From Pseudomonas putida (GTDB lineage: Bacteria; Pseudomonadota; Gammaproteobacteria; Pseudomonadales; Pseudomonadaceae): a DNA stretch of 64,000 nucleotides. Each line of letters begins with the position of its first letter. The stretch's first letter is position 1. The stretch spans positions 2,170,001 through 2,234,000 of the forward strand of contig NZ_MINI01000028.1 of the NCBI RefSeq assembly GCF_002906855.1. The letters are read 5' to 3'. Positions 55,220-64,000 of the stretch are shown here, piece by piece. Position numbers and translations under genes: made by a program. Below the pieces are notes generated by a model. That model did no database searches, had not been told where the DNA came from, and was given only the letters and a program-made list of their open reading frames with translations.

Positions 55220-55233
55220 CCCCAGGATTGGGG
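55220..55233. promoter_or_regulatory. CCCC-N6-GGGG palindrome upstream of the curli-subunit promoter
   Basis: CCCC, AGGATT, GGGG, with TT before and G after. The centre lies 97 bases upstream of the -24 GG of the curli promoter, close to the distance seen at mnxG and at the secretion operon. It also lies about 170 bases before the divergent activator gene. Confidence 0.65.
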
Positions 55234-55399
55234 GCAACGGTGGGGCTGGGAGAGCAGGTCTTGAGAGGTGTGGCGCTCGATCTTCCAGGCGACACACCCC
55301 TAAAGGCATGCACCTCGACGCCCACCAAAATCTCCCGCACACTGCGGAAAAATTCCCAAGCCCGTAGCCCTGACCCAAGGGCCACAGCTGGAGCAAAAA

Positions 55400-57313
55400 A
55401 TGGCGCGACAATTTCCCATAACAAACGCCCAAGACCCGCTGCAGGAATCCCGCCAGGCCCGCCTGCGCCTGGCCCACGAAGGCGAGCTGCCGCTGGGCAT
55501 GCTGCGCGACGAAATCGACGCCTCCTGGCGCCGCAGCCTCGGCCATGGCCTGGATTGCCTGCAGGGCGAGCAGGTCGGCCTGGGCCTGGAACAGGGCCAT
55601 GACCTGCGTACGCTGCTGGAACGCAACCGGCTGCTGGTGGACGCGGTCACCCCCGAGCTGGACTACCTGGTCTCGCGCCAGGGCAAAGCCGGCATCATCA
55701 TCCTCGGTGATGCCCAGGCCAACGTGCTGGCCATCGAAGGGCAGAAGCATGTGCTGCAACGCGAAGGCCTGCGCGACCTGCAACCCGGCAGTTGCTGGAG
55801 CGAATCGCTGCGCGGCACCAACGCCATCGGCACCGCCGTGGTCGAAGGCCGGCCGACGCTGATCAACTGCGGCGAGCACTACCTCGACCGCCTGAGCCCG
55901 TTCTCCTGTACCTCGGTGCCGCTGCGCGACCCACGCGGCGAAGTGATCGGCGTGCTCGACATTACCCGTGAAGGGGTCATGGCCCAGCCGCAGGACAGCT
56001 TGAGCATGCTGATGCTGGCGGCCGGTAATATCGAGAGCCGGATGTTCGGCCTGTGCCACCCCGAGCAGTTGGTGCTGGCCTTTCACAGCCGCCCGCAATA
56101 CCTCAACAGTGCCTGGCACGGCCTGCTGGCCCTGAGCCTGGACGGCGAGGTGCTGGCCGCCAACGACAACGCTTGCCAACTGCTCCAGGTGCCGCGCCAG
56201 GGCCTGATCGGGCGCCGCAGCAGCGACCTGCTGGGTGAGCGCTCACCGGCCTTCATCGCCCGTCTGTGGCAGGGCGGTGTGAGCAACGTGCAAACGGCCA
56301 AGGGCGAATTCTTCTTCCGGGCGCTGCAGCTGCCGCGGCACAGCCCGCTCAATGGCAGTGCGGCGCAGGCCAGGCCGGCAGCGGCCAACAAGACACCCGC
56401 GCTGGATGCCCTGGCCGGCGCTGATGCGCGGCTGGCGCGCAACCTGCGCATGGCCCGCCAGGGCCTGGGCAACGGTTTGCCGGTGTTGCTGCTGGGCGAG
56501 ACCGGTACCGGCAAGGAAGTCGTGGCCCGTGCCCTGCACCAGGCCAGCCCGCGGGCCGACAAGCCGTTCGTTGCGGTCAACTGCGCGGCGATTCCCGAGG
56601 GGCTGATCGAGTCCGAACTGTTCGGCTACCGCGAGGGCGCCTTCACCGGCTCGCGCCGGGGCGGCATGGTCGGGCGGCTGATGCAGGCCCATGGCGGCAC
56701 GCTGTTCCTCGACGAAATCGGTGACATGCCGCTGGCCCTGCAGGCGCGGCTGTTGCGCGTGCTGCAGGAACGCCGGGTGGCGCCGCTGGGCGCGGGCGAC
56801 GAGCAGGACATCGACGTGGCGCTGATCTGCGCCACCCACCGCGACCTCAAGCGCCTGGTACAGGAACAGCACTTTCGCGAAGACCTGTACTACCGGGTCA
56901 ACGGCGTGTCCCTGCGCCTGCCGGCGCTGCGCGAGCGTGATGACCTGGCGAGCATCATCGAGGGCTTGCTGGACAAGTCCGGCGCCAAGGGCGTGAGCCT
57001 CGACCCGGCCCTGGCGGCGCTGCTCGAAGGCTTCGACTGGCCGGGCAACATCCGCCAGCTGGAAATGGTCGTGCGCACCGCCCTGGCCATGCGCGAGGAC
57101 GGCGAGCAGGTGCTGACCCTCGACCACCTGACCGATTGCCTGCTGGAAGAACTGGCCAGCGGCGCGACGCCCTCCGGCAGTCTCAAGGACAACGAACTGG
57201 AATTGATCCGTGGCGCCCTGGCGCGCCACCAGGGCAATGTCTCGGCCGCCGCTGAAGCGCTGGGCATCAGCCGGGCGACGCTGTACCGCAAGCTCAAGCA
57301 GTTGCGCGGCTGA
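55400..57313 (+). CDS. AcoR-type sigma-54 transcriptional activator
   Basis: This 637-residue enhancer-binding protein has an N-terminal GAF-like sensor part ([20 protein letters not shown], residues ~130-155) and a PAS-like stretch near 235-300. The AAA+ domain follows with Walker A GETGTGKE near 367, the sigma-54 contact loop GAFTGS near 413-418 (usually GAFTGA), and [10 protein letters not shown] as Walker B. A Fis-type helix-turn-helix closes it ([20 protein letters not shown]). It precedes the QHNDH maturation genes by one base, so it probably controls amine dehydrogenase genes. It is also divergent from the sigma-54-dependent curli operon. Confidence 0.9.
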   Translation: MARQFPITNAQDPLQESRQARLRLAHEGELPLGMLRDEIDASWRRSLGHGLDCLQGEQVGLGLEQGHDLRTLLERNRLLVDAVTPELDYLVSRQGKAGIIILGDAQANVLAIEGQKHVLQREGLRDLQPGSCWSESLRGTNAIGTAVVEGRPTLINCGEHYLDRLSPFSCTSVPLRDPRGEVIGVLDITREGVMAQPQDSLSMLMLAAGNIESRMFGLCHPEQLVLAFHSRPQYLNSAWHGLLALSLDGEVLAANDNACQLLQVPRQGLIGRRSSDLLGERSPAFIARLWQGGVSNVQTAKGEFFFRALQLPRHSPLNGSAAQARPAAANKTPALDALAGADARLARNLRMARQGLGNGLPVLLLGETGTGKEVVARALHQASPRADKPFVAVNCAAIPEGLIESELFGYREGAFTGSRRGGMVGRLMQAHGGTLFLDEIGDMPLALQARLLRVLQERRVAPLGAGDEQDIDVALICATHRDLKRLVQEQHFREDLYYRVNGVSLRLPALRERDDLASIIEGLLDKSGAKGVSLDPALAALLEGFDWPGNIRQLEMVVRTALAMREDGEQVLTLDHLTDCLLEELASGATPSGSLKDNELELIRGALARHQGNVSAAAEALGISRATLYRKLKQLRG

Positions 57314-57314
57314 C

Positions 57315-58932
57315 ATGGGCAACCTATTCGCCAGGCTGGTGGAGTCCAGCAACCCACTACTCATGCGCCAGGCCCTGACCTGGCTGTATGGTTTCGTCCG
57401 CCCCCATCGACGGGCCATCGGCGTGCTGCTGGGCTTGTCCTTCGGCGCTTCGCTGCTGGCCCTGGTACAACCCTGGCTGGTCAAGACACTGATCGACGAA
57501 GGCCTGCTGGCCAAGGATTATCAGACCCTCTGGCACATGGCAGCGATCATGATTGGCGCCGGGCTGCTGGGCACGGTGCTGGCGGGCGTCAATCGCTACC
57601 TGCATACACGCCTGTCGGGGCGCATTCTGTTCGCCCTGCGTGATGACCTGTACCGCCATCTGCAGCAACTGTCGCCGACTTTCTACGGGCGTCGGCGTAC
57701 CGCTGATGCTGTCCTGGCAACTGTCGCTGCTGCTGGCACTGTTGATCCCGATTGAAGTGCTGTGGCTGCGCTGGATGCGGCGCAAGGTCGAGCGCGAGGT
57801 GCGCAACCTGCGCGAGCGCTCGGCTGATGTTTCGTCGTTTCTGGTTGAGACCCTGCCGGCGATGAAGTTCATCCAGGCGTCCGGCCAGCAGAACCGCGAG
57901 GCCGGGCGCCTGGACCAGCTGGGGCAGGGCTATATGCGCCAGTTGCTCAAAGTGCAGGTGACCGAGTTCTTCACCCAGGCAATCCCCGGCACCCTGACCT
58001 CGTGGTGCCGCGCCTGCGCGTTCCTGGTCGGTGGCTGGTGGGTGATCCAGGGCACCTGGCAGCTCGGTGCGCTGATCGCGTTTTCCACCTACATGGGCAT
58101 GGCGGTCGGCCCGGTGCAGAGCCTGTTGGGCCTGTACGTTGCGGTGCAACGCATGGCGGTGAGCCTGAGCCGGGTGATGGAGTTGAAGCAGGAAGCGGTG
58201 GCCGTGCGCGAGGCCGACTCGCCCAGGCCGATGCCAGAAGGGCCGGGCGAGCTGCGCCTGGAAGGCGTCAGCTTTGCCCATGACGGGCGCCAGGGCGCGG
58301 TGTTGGCGCAGGTCGATGCCTGTATTGCCGGTGGCCTGAAGGTGGCCATCAGCGGTGCTTCCGGCGTCGGCAAATCGACCCTGATCGACCTGCTGCAGCG
58401 CTTCTACGACCCGGATGCCGGGCGCATCCTGCTCGATGGCGCCGACCTGCGCGAACTTGACCTGGCCGCCGTGCGCCAGCGCATCGCCGTGGTCAGCCAG
58501 GACATCGTGCTGTTCCGCGGCACCCTGGCGCAAAACCTGGCGTATGGCGCGCCGCAGGCCAGCCGTGCGGAGCTGGAGCGGGTGGTGCAACTGGCCCATC
58601 TCGACAGCCTGGTCGAAAGCTTGCCGCTGGGTTTGGACGGGCTGCTCGGCGAGCGCGGCCAGCAGCTTTCCGGCGGGCAGAAACAGCGGATCGCCATTGC
58701 CCGGGCGGTGCTGCAGGCGCCTTCGATCCTGGTGCTCGACGAGGCCACTTCGGCAGTGGACGAAGCCACCGAGCGCGAAGTGATTGCCGCCATCGACGAA
58801 CTGTTCGCCGGGCGCACGCGCATCCTCATCAGCCACCGCGCCTCGACCCTGGCCGATGCCAACCTGCACCTGCACCTGCAGGGCGGGCAACTGCGCGTAT
58901 TGCCCCAGGAGGTGATCAGGCATGGCCGCTGA
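57315..58932 (+). pseudogene. qhpF: QhpF-like ABC exporter, disrupted by an internal deletion
   Basis: The N-terminal half of an ABC exporter reads in one frame from ATG 57315 to about 57690 (membrane helices, then DDLYRHLQQLSPTFYGRRR) and then goes out of frame and stops at 57755. The rest continues in another frame from about 57690 (MLSWQLSLLLALLIPIEVLW) to 58932, with intact Walker A GASGVGKST, signature LSGGQKQR and Walker B. Joined, the parts come to ~535 residues against ~590 expected, so a non-triplet deletion near TACGGGCGTCGGCGTACC is likely. In QHNDH systems QhpF exports the crosslinked gamma subunit. It lies between the activator and qhpE. Confidence 0.8.
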
Positions 58933-59593
58933 ATTCAGGGTCGGAGTGATCGACAGTGGTTGTGGGTCAGCGCAGACCTTGGTCGCTGCCCGGCGCTTCT
59001 GGCTGGACGGGGAGGTGCTGTGCGAGGGCGAGTTGCAACCGGACCGGCTCGGCCATGGCAGCGCCGTGCTGGCCAGCTTGCAAGCCGAGGCCGGCGAATT
59101 ACCGCTGCTACTGGCCCAGGTATTCACCGAGCAAGGCAGCACCAGTGCCCTGCAGGTCGCCGCCGGGTTGTTCTGGCTGGCGGAGCAGGGCGTGACGCTG
59201 ATCAATCTCAGCCTTGGCTTGCAGCAGGACCGGCCGGTGCTGCGCCAGGCCTGTGCTGAAGTGCAGCAGGCCGGCGTGCTGCTGTGCGCGTCCAGCCCGG
59301 CGCAGGGCCGTGCGGTTTACCCGGCTGCGTATCCGGGAGTTATCCGCATCACCGGCGATGCCCGTTGCGCGCCAGGGCAGTGGTCGTGGCTCGGCAGTGC
59401 CCAGGCTGATTTTGGTGGCCATGTGGGGGAGCGCGGGCGGGCCGGTGCGAGTCTGGGCTGTGCGGCGGTTAGCGGGCGGATTGCGGCGTTATTGCAGCAA
59501 CGGCCCGGCCTGGACCGCCAGCAGGTATTTGCCTGGTTGCAGGCCCATGCCGCGTTCAGCGGCCCGGAGCGACGAGGTGCAGCAGATGCCTGA
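58922..59593 (+). CDS. qhpE: Subtilisin-like protease QhpE
   Basis: This 223-residue S8-family protease is short and has no signal peptide. The catalytic Asp lies in VGVIDSG, the His in LGHGSAVLA and the Ser in AGASLGCAAVSGRIAALL. In QHNDH maturation QhpE removes the leader of the small gamma subunit after thioether crosslinking. Its start overlaps the ABC gene by 11 bases, and its end overlaps qhpG by 8. The family assignment comes from the catalytic triad plus the qhpF/qhpG neighbours. Confidence 0.85.
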   Translation: MAAEFRVGVIDSGCGSAQTLVAARRFWLDGEVLCEGELQPDRLGHGSAVLASLQAEAGELPLLLAQVFTEQGSTSALQVAAGLFWLAEQGVTLINLSLGLQQDRPVLRQACAEVQQAGVLLCASSPAQGRAVYPAAYPGVIRITGDARCAPGQWSWLGSAQADFGGHVGERGRAGASLGCAAVSGRIAALLQQRPGLDRQQVFAWLQAHAAFSGPERRGAADA

Positions 59594-60911
59594 ACCACAC
59601 ATCCTGGTGCTGGGCGCCGGGCCGGCTGGCGCCGCTACCGCTCTTGGCCTACGGCGGTTGGGCTACCCGGTGACGGTGGTCTGCGACTGGCGGCGTTTTG
59701 CCGCCGTGGAAGGGGTTTCGCAACGGGTGCTGGAAGGCCTGCGTCATGCCGGCCTGGGCGGCGCCCTGGCCGAGGCAGCGGTACCGGCTGCACGCCAGGT
59801 ACGCTGGAATGGCCAGCATCTGCAACTCAATCAGGAGTTTTTGCTAGATCGCCAGCGTTTCGACCGCGCCTTGCGCGATGACCTGGGGCGGGCAGGGGCA
59901 ACCTTGCTGGAAGGGCGCGTTCGCGAAGTTTCGCGTGCCGAGGGCTACCAGGTCCGGCTGGACGACGGGCAGGTGCTGCAGGGCGCTTTTCTGGTCGAAG
60001 CGCGCGGGCGCCAGGCGCCGTTGGCGGCCGGCCGTTTGCGTGGGCCGGAGACGGTCAGCCTGCTCAACCTCTGGCAGGCTGAGCCAGGTACACCTGCGTC
60101 GGCCGTGGAAAGCCTGGACGATGGCTGGGCCTGGATGGCCAGGCTGGCCGATGGGCGTTGCTACTGGCAGATTACGCTGGACGCCCAGGGGCTGCCGGGC
60201 AAGGCGGCGCTGCCAGAATATTGCGCCGCACGCCGACGGATGTCGGCGCTGGTGGCTGAGTTGTTCGGTGCGCGAGCGCTGGAACCTGCACAGGTGCACG
60301 CCCGCAGCAGCACGGCGATTCTCGCCGGCGACTGCGTGGGGGATGACTGGGTACGGGTGGGCGATGCGGCGATGGCGGTTGACCCACTGTCGGGGAATGG
60401 CATTTTCCAGTCGCTGTCATCGGCGTTGCAGGCGCCGGTGGTGATCAACACCTTGCTCCGTCGGCCCGAGCGCGCGGCACTGGCGAAACAGTTTCATCAG
60501 CAGCGGATCGAGCAGCTGTTTTTGCGCTTTGCCCGCATCGGGCGGGACTTCTATGGGCAGGAGCTTGAGCGCGCAGGGCAGCCATTCTGGGAGCGCCGTC
60601 GAGGCTGGCCGGATGCGCAGCCGCTGCACTTGGCGGCGGACTGGGCGGCAGTGCAGGTGGCGCGGCGGCCGGTGTTGCGGGATGGGCTAGTGGACGAGGC
60701 TGAAGTGGTGGTGACGGCGGATCAGCCGTTGGGGGTGTGGCATTTGCAGGGGATCGAGTTGGCGCCGGTAGTCCGTGAGTTGCTGGCTGGTCGATCACCC
60801 TTGGCGGCCATGAGCAGCCTGCCAGCAGAGCATCAGAGGATGTTGATGCGCTGGCTGGCAGACCAGGGTGCAGCTCAGAGCTTGATCAGCACTGACTTCA
60901 ACTCGGTGTAG
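59586..60911 (+). CDS. qhpG: FAD-dependent monooxygenase QhpG
   Basis: This 441-residue flavoprotein of the tryptophan-halogenase/hydroxylase type has the FAD motif LGAGPAGAATALGL at residues ~8-21 and GDAAMAVDPLSGNGIFQSL in the second FAD site. QhpG hydroxylates the Trp that becomes the cysteine tryptophylquinone cofactor of QHNDH. Start 59586 has GAGGTG upstream. The last 37 bases overlap, tail to tail, with the aldehyde dehydrogenase gene on the other strand. Confidence 0.85.
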   Translation: MPEPHILVLGAGPAGAATALGLRRLGYPVTVVCDWRRFAAVEGVSQRVLEGLRHAGLGGALAEAAVPAARQVRWNGQHLQLNQEFLLDRQRFDRALRDDLGRAGATLLEGRVREVSRAEGYQVRLDDGQVLQGAFLVEARGRQAPLAAGRLRGPETVSLLNLWQAEPGTPASAVESLDDGWAWMARLADGRCYWQITLDAQGLPGKAALPEYCAARRRMSALVAELFGARALEPAQVHARSSTAILAGDCVGDDWVRVGDAAMAVDPLSGNGIFQSLSSALQAPVVINTLLRRPERAALAKQFHQQRIEQLFLRFARIGRDFYGQELERAGQPFWERRRGWPDAQPLHLAADWAAVQVARRPVLRDGLVDEAEVVVTADQPLGVWHLQGIELAPVVRELLAGRSPLAAMSSLPAEHQRMLMRWLADQGAAQSLISTDFNSV

Positions 60912-62368
60912 TGTTCGATGGCCGCAGCGCCCATCTCACGGCCGACACCGGACATCTTGTAGCCGCCGAACGGCAGCGCCGGGTCCAGCGCGCTGTGGCA
61001 GTTGACCCACACCGACCCCGACTTGATCCGGGGAATCATCCGGTGCACTGCGCCCAGGTCATTGGACCAGATGCTCGCGCCCAGGCCGTAAGGGTTGTCG
61101 TTGGCCATGCCGATCACTTCGTCGATGTCGTCGAACGGCATTGCCACCAGCACCGGCCCGAAGATCTCCTCCTGCACCAGGCGATGGCGCTGGTCGACGT
61201 CGACGATCACCGTCGGCTTGACGAAGTAACCCGGACCGAACCCTTCACCGCCACAGGCGATGGTCGCGCCCAGCTCGCGGCCTAGTTCGATGTAGCCGGT
61301 CACCCGGTCCTGCTGCTTGGCCGAGATCAATGGGCCCATCTGCACCGCCGGGTCCAGGCCGCTGCCGAGCTTCATGCCGTTGGCGATGCCGGCGATGTCG
61401 GCCACCACGTTGTCGAAGTGCTTGCGGTGCACATACAGGCGCGAGCCTGCGCAGCACACCTGGCCCTGGTTGAAGAAGATCGCCGTGGCGGCGCCGGCGG
61501 CGGCTTCCTGCAGGTTGGCGTCGGGCATGACGATGGTCGGCGACTTGCCGCCGAGTTCCAGGGTGACGCGGGTCATGTTGTCCATGGCCGCCTTGCCGAT
61601 CAGCTTGCCCACTTCGGTGGAGCCGGTGAAGGTCAGCTTGTCCACGCCCGGGTGGCGGCTCAGCGCGGCACCGGCGTTCAGGCCGGTGCCGGTGATCACG
61701 TTGAATACCCCGGCCGGGTAGCCTGCCTCGTCCACCAGCTCGGCCAGCTTGAGCGCGGTCAGCGGGGTTTCGTCGGCCGGCTTGAGCACCACGGTGCAGC
61801 CGGTGGCCAGGGCCGGGCCGAGCTTCCAGCAAGCCAGCAGCAGCGGGAAGTTCCAGGCGACGATGGCGCCGACCACACCCACGGCTTCGCGGCGCACGAA
61901 GCCATGGAACTGGTCGTTGGGCATCAACGGCATGGACGCGTCGACGGTGCTACCCTCGATCTTGGTAGCCCAGCCGGCCATGTAGCGCAGGAAATCGATG
62001 GCCAGCTGCACGTCCATGACCTTGGCCACGGCGGCGCTCTTGCCGTTGTTCAGGCATTCCAGCTCGGCCAGCTGCTGCGCGTCGCGCTCCATCAGGTCGG
62101 CCAGGCGCCACAGCAGGTTCTGCCGCTCGCGGGGGCGCACACGGCTCCACGGCGAGTCGTCGAAGGCTTGGCGCGCGGCGCGCACAGCGCGGTCGACGTC
62201 TTCCTGCTCGGCGGCGGGCACTTCACCCAGGACTTCACCGGTGGCCGGGTTACGGAACGACAGGGTGCGGCCACTGGCGGCGTCCTGCCAGTCGGCACCG
62301 ATGCGCATCTTCAGCTTGCGTTCGAGGAAGGCGCGGGTGGCGAGCAGGATGGGCAGGTCGGAAAGCAT
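60875..62368 (-). CDS. peaE: Phenylacetaldehyde-type aldehyde dehydrogenase (PeaE/FeaB-like)
   Basis: This 497-residue NAD(P)+-dependent aldehyde dehydrogenase has AIVAWNFPLLLACWKLGPAL, the cofactor loop FTGSTEVGK, the catalytic Glu in LELGGKSPTIV and the nucleophile Cys in NQGQVCCAGSRLYV. Two adjacent Cys residues occur there; by alignment the second would be nucleophilic in this pattern. Start 62368 is preceded by AGAGG. Placed beside the QHNDH genes, it would oxidise the aldehyde made from an amine such as 2-phenylethylamine to the acid. It has its own sigma-54 promoter. Confidence 0.88.
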   Translation of the reverse strand: MLSDLPILLATRAFLERKLKMRIGADWQDAASGRTLSFRNPATGEVLGEVPAAEQEDVDRAVRAARQAFDDSPWSRVRPRERQNLLWRLADLMERDAQQLAELECLNNGKSAAVAKVMDVQLAIDFLRYMAGWATKIEGSTVDASMPLMPNDQFHGFVRREAVGVVGAIVAWNFPLLLACWKLGPALATGCTVVLKPADETPLTALKLAELVDEAGYPAGVFNVITGTGLNAGAALSRHPGVDKLTFTGSTEVGKLIGKAAMDNMTRVTLELGGKSPTIVMPDANLQEAAAGAATAIFFNQGQVCCAGSRLYVHRKHFDNVVADIAGIANGMKLGSGLDPAVQMGPLISAKQQDRVTGYIELGRELGATIACGGEGFGPGYFVKPTVIVDVDQRHRLVQEEIFGPVLVAMPFDDIDEVIGMANDNPYGLGASIWSNDLGAVHRMIPRIKSGSVWVNCHSALDPALPFGGYKMSGVGREMGAAAIEHYTELKSVLIKL

Positions 62369-62408
62369 GGGGCTGTGCCTCTTGTCATTGGATGTGACCG
62401 GTATAAGC

Positions 62409-62424
62409 GCAATGGCCGTGCCAA
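62409..62424 (-). promoter_or_regulatory. Sigma-54 promoter of the aldehyde dehydrogenase gene
   Basis: On the minus strand TTGGCACGGCCATTGC gives GG (62422-62421) and GC (62410-62409) with ten bases between. It is 41 bases before the ATG and nearly identical to the curli promoter core. The nearby AcoR-type activator is the obvious candidate regulator. Confidence 0.87.
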
Positions 62425-62470
62425 GGTCGGCCGATGGCCGCAAGGTGCTGAACTGCCTGGGTTTTGCCGT

Positions 62471-62527
62471 TGTGCAAGGTTGGGATTGCAGGGCTGCGCT
62501 GTTGCACATTGAGACGGTTTGAGACGG
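62471..62527. promoter_or_regulatory. Candidate activator sites upstream of peaE
   Basis: TGTGCAA (62471-62477) and TTGCACA (62502-62508) form an inverted pair. Directly after it TTGAGACGG occurs twice ten bases apart (62509-62517 and 62519-62527). They lie 50-105 bases upstream of the -24 box, the normal range for enhancer-binding proteins. They differ from the CCCC-N6-GGGG palindrome of the other operons. Confidence 0.45.
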
Positions 62528-62561
62528 TGATGAAACACCGCCGCTCCCACTGGCTCGGTCA

Positions 62562-62596
62562 CTGTAGGAGCGGGCTTGTCCCGCGAATGGGCTGCG
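62562..62596. repeat. Single REP element between peaE and qhpA
   Basis: The segment contains TGTAGGAGCGGGCTTGTCCC followed by GCGAATGGGCTGCGC, a standard single P. putida REP in the divergent promoter region. GATGAAACACC occurs on both sides of it (62529-62539 and 62615-62625). Confidence 0.75.
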
Positions 62597-62721
62597 CAGA
62601 AGGCCCTGTCTCACGATGAAACACCTTGTCGCGAAATGGCACGCTCCGACCACTTGGCCAGCAGGGCCACATAGCTGGGTGGAGGCGCTAAAAGCCTGAA
62701 ATACAACGCCTTTGCAGCACT

Positions 62722-62737
62722 TGGCACAGTTTCTGTA
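62722..62737 (+). promoter_or_regulatory. Imperfect -24/-12 element upstream of qhpA
   Basis: TTGGCACAGTTTCTGT has a perfect -24 block and correct distance, but GT instead of GC at -12. It is placed for the divergent QHNDH gene, 78 bases before its start. A weak or unusual sigma-54 promoter is possible. Confidence 0.35.
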
Positions 62738-62814
62738 TCACAACCGTCACATGCACACCTGCTGTACCAAAGCGTGTGAAAACGATAAGAACAACAACCG
62801 TGGAGGTCTGACCT

Positions 62815-64000
62815 TGAAGACGACTCGACTCCGGCGGCATGCGGGCAAACTGGCGCTGGTCGCCGCCGCACTGCTGGGCACCCAGGCCATGGCGGCCGAG
62901 CAGGGCCCGAGCCTGTTGCAGAACAAGTGCATGGGGTGCCATATCCCCGAGGGCAACGATACCTACAGCCGCATCAGCCACCAGCGCAAGACCCCGGAAG
63001 GCTGGCTGATGAGCATCGCCCGCATGCAGGTCATGCATGGCCTGCAGATCAGCGACGACGATCGTCGCAGCCTGGTCAAGTACCTGGCTGACAAACAAGG
63101 CCTGGCGCCAAGCGAGACCGATGGCGTGCGCTACGCCATGGAACGCCGGCTCAACACCGTCGAACACTTCGATACCCAGCTCAGCGAAACCTGTGGCCGC
63201 TGCCACTCCGGTGCCCGTGTCGCTCTGCAGCGGCGCCCGGCGCAGGAATGGGAACACCTGATCAACTTCCACCTCGGCCAGTGGCCGTCCCTCGAATACC
63301 AGGCGCAGGCGCGTGACCGCGACTGGCTGGAAATCGCCCTCAAGCAAGTGGTACCGGACCTGGCCAAGCGCTTCCCGCTGGACAGCCCGGCCTGGGCCGC
63401 CTGGCAGAAAGCCAAGCCGACCGCCGATGCGCTGCCAGGGCAGTGGGCGTTCAGCGGCCACATGCTGGCCAAGGGCGATGTGCGTGGGGTGATGACGGTG
63501 GTTGCCGACCAGGGCGACACCTTCAAGGTCGAGGTAAAAGGCAACTACGCCGACGGCACGCCGTTCAACGGCAGTGGTTCGGCGATGCTCTACAACGGCT
63601 ACGAATGGCGCGGCAACGTCAAGGTCGGCGACAGCAACCTGCGCCAGGTGTTTGCTGCGCTGGACGGCGAAATGAAAGGCCGCATGTTCGAGGCCGATCA
63701 CGATGAGCGCGGCCTGGACTTCACGGCTGCACAAGAAGGCAAGGCCCGCCTGCTGGCGGTGCAGCCAGCGTTCATCAAGGCTGGTGGTGAGAGTGAGATC
63801 ACCTTGGTCGGCACCGGCCTGGCCGGCAAGCCTGACCTGGGGGCTGGGGTGGAGGTGACCGAGGTGCTGGAACAGACCCCGACCCTGGTGCGCGTGAAGG
63901 CCCGCGCTGCGGCCGACGCCAAGCCTGGCCGGCGCGAAGTGGCGGTGGGGGAACTCAAGGGCGTCGACCTGGCGGTCTACGACAAGGTCGAGGAAGTGAA
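62815..64000 (+). CDS. qhpA: Quinohemoprotein amine dehydrogenase alpha subunit (partial)
   Basis: The open frame starts at TTG 62815, with GGAGGT six bases upstream, and runs off the right edge (395 codons seen, of roughly 500 expected). A signal peptide (LALVAAALLGTQAMA) precedes the diheme domain, with CMGCH near residue 40 and CGRCH near residue 127. Ig-like domains follow (LLAVQPAFIKAGGESEITLV). This is the heme-bearing periplasmic subunit of QHNDH (PeaA in P. putida), which oxidises primary amines. The remaining subunit genes must lie beyond the window. Confidence 0.9.

Overview
The window reads as a chromosome segment of a Pseudomonas putida-group bacterium. It is GC-rich, carries typical P. 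putida REP palindromes, and holds a MexEF-OprN efflux operon, a MnxG-type Mn(II) multicopper oxidase locus and a quinohemoprotein amine dehydrogenase (QHNDH, pea/qhp) locus. There are no tRNA or rRNA genes, IS elements or CRISPR arrays.

Layout. 1-6.1 kb: mexE-mexF-oprN (minus strand, oprN cut by the window edge), with a divergent MFS transporter across a REP pair. 6.2-11.5 kb: two tandem TccC/RHS-type toxin genes with nearly identical cores and diverged metallopeptidase-like tips. 11.6-16.6 kb: tcuR-tcuA-tcuB-tcuC for tricarballylate or citrate-type acids. 16.6-22.3 kb: housekeeping and small genes (GNAT, LysE exporter, hydrolase, pirin, AlkA-like glycosylase, DUF1652, Yip1). 22.4-26.3 kb: an orphan VasX-like type VI effector with a membrane-protein partner. 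26.6-37.9 kb: mnxG and five accessory genes (beta-propeller, two Sco proteins, cytochrome-binding-protein fusion, SurA-like). 38.1-47.7 kb: one tightly packed operon with a receiver protein, GspE-like ATPase, PilMNOP-like proteins, secretin, three pseudopilins, then csgE, csgF and csgG. 48.4-49.4 kb: DUF6124 gene and alkB. 49.5-55.1 kb: a minus-strand curli operon of two related secreted proteins, csgB and a long csgA. 55.4-64 kb: a sigma-54 activator and QHNDH maturation genes (one broken), an aldehyde dehydrogenase, and the start of the QHNDH alpha subunit.

The main finding is a regulatory link that is not obvious from gene order. The mnxG operon, the pseudopilus-csgEFG operon and the curli-subunit operon each start with a -24/-12 (sigma-54) promoter of exact GG-N10-GC spacing, and each has a CCCC-N6-GGGG palindrome centred about 85-97 bp upstream of it. 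This suggests one sigma-54 regulon in which a Mn(II) oxidase, a pseudopilus-like secretion machine without a visible GspF, and curli fibres are made together. This is inferred from sequence alone; the activator is not identified. Candidates are an MnxR-type regulator outside the window or the AcoR-type activator at 55400-57313.
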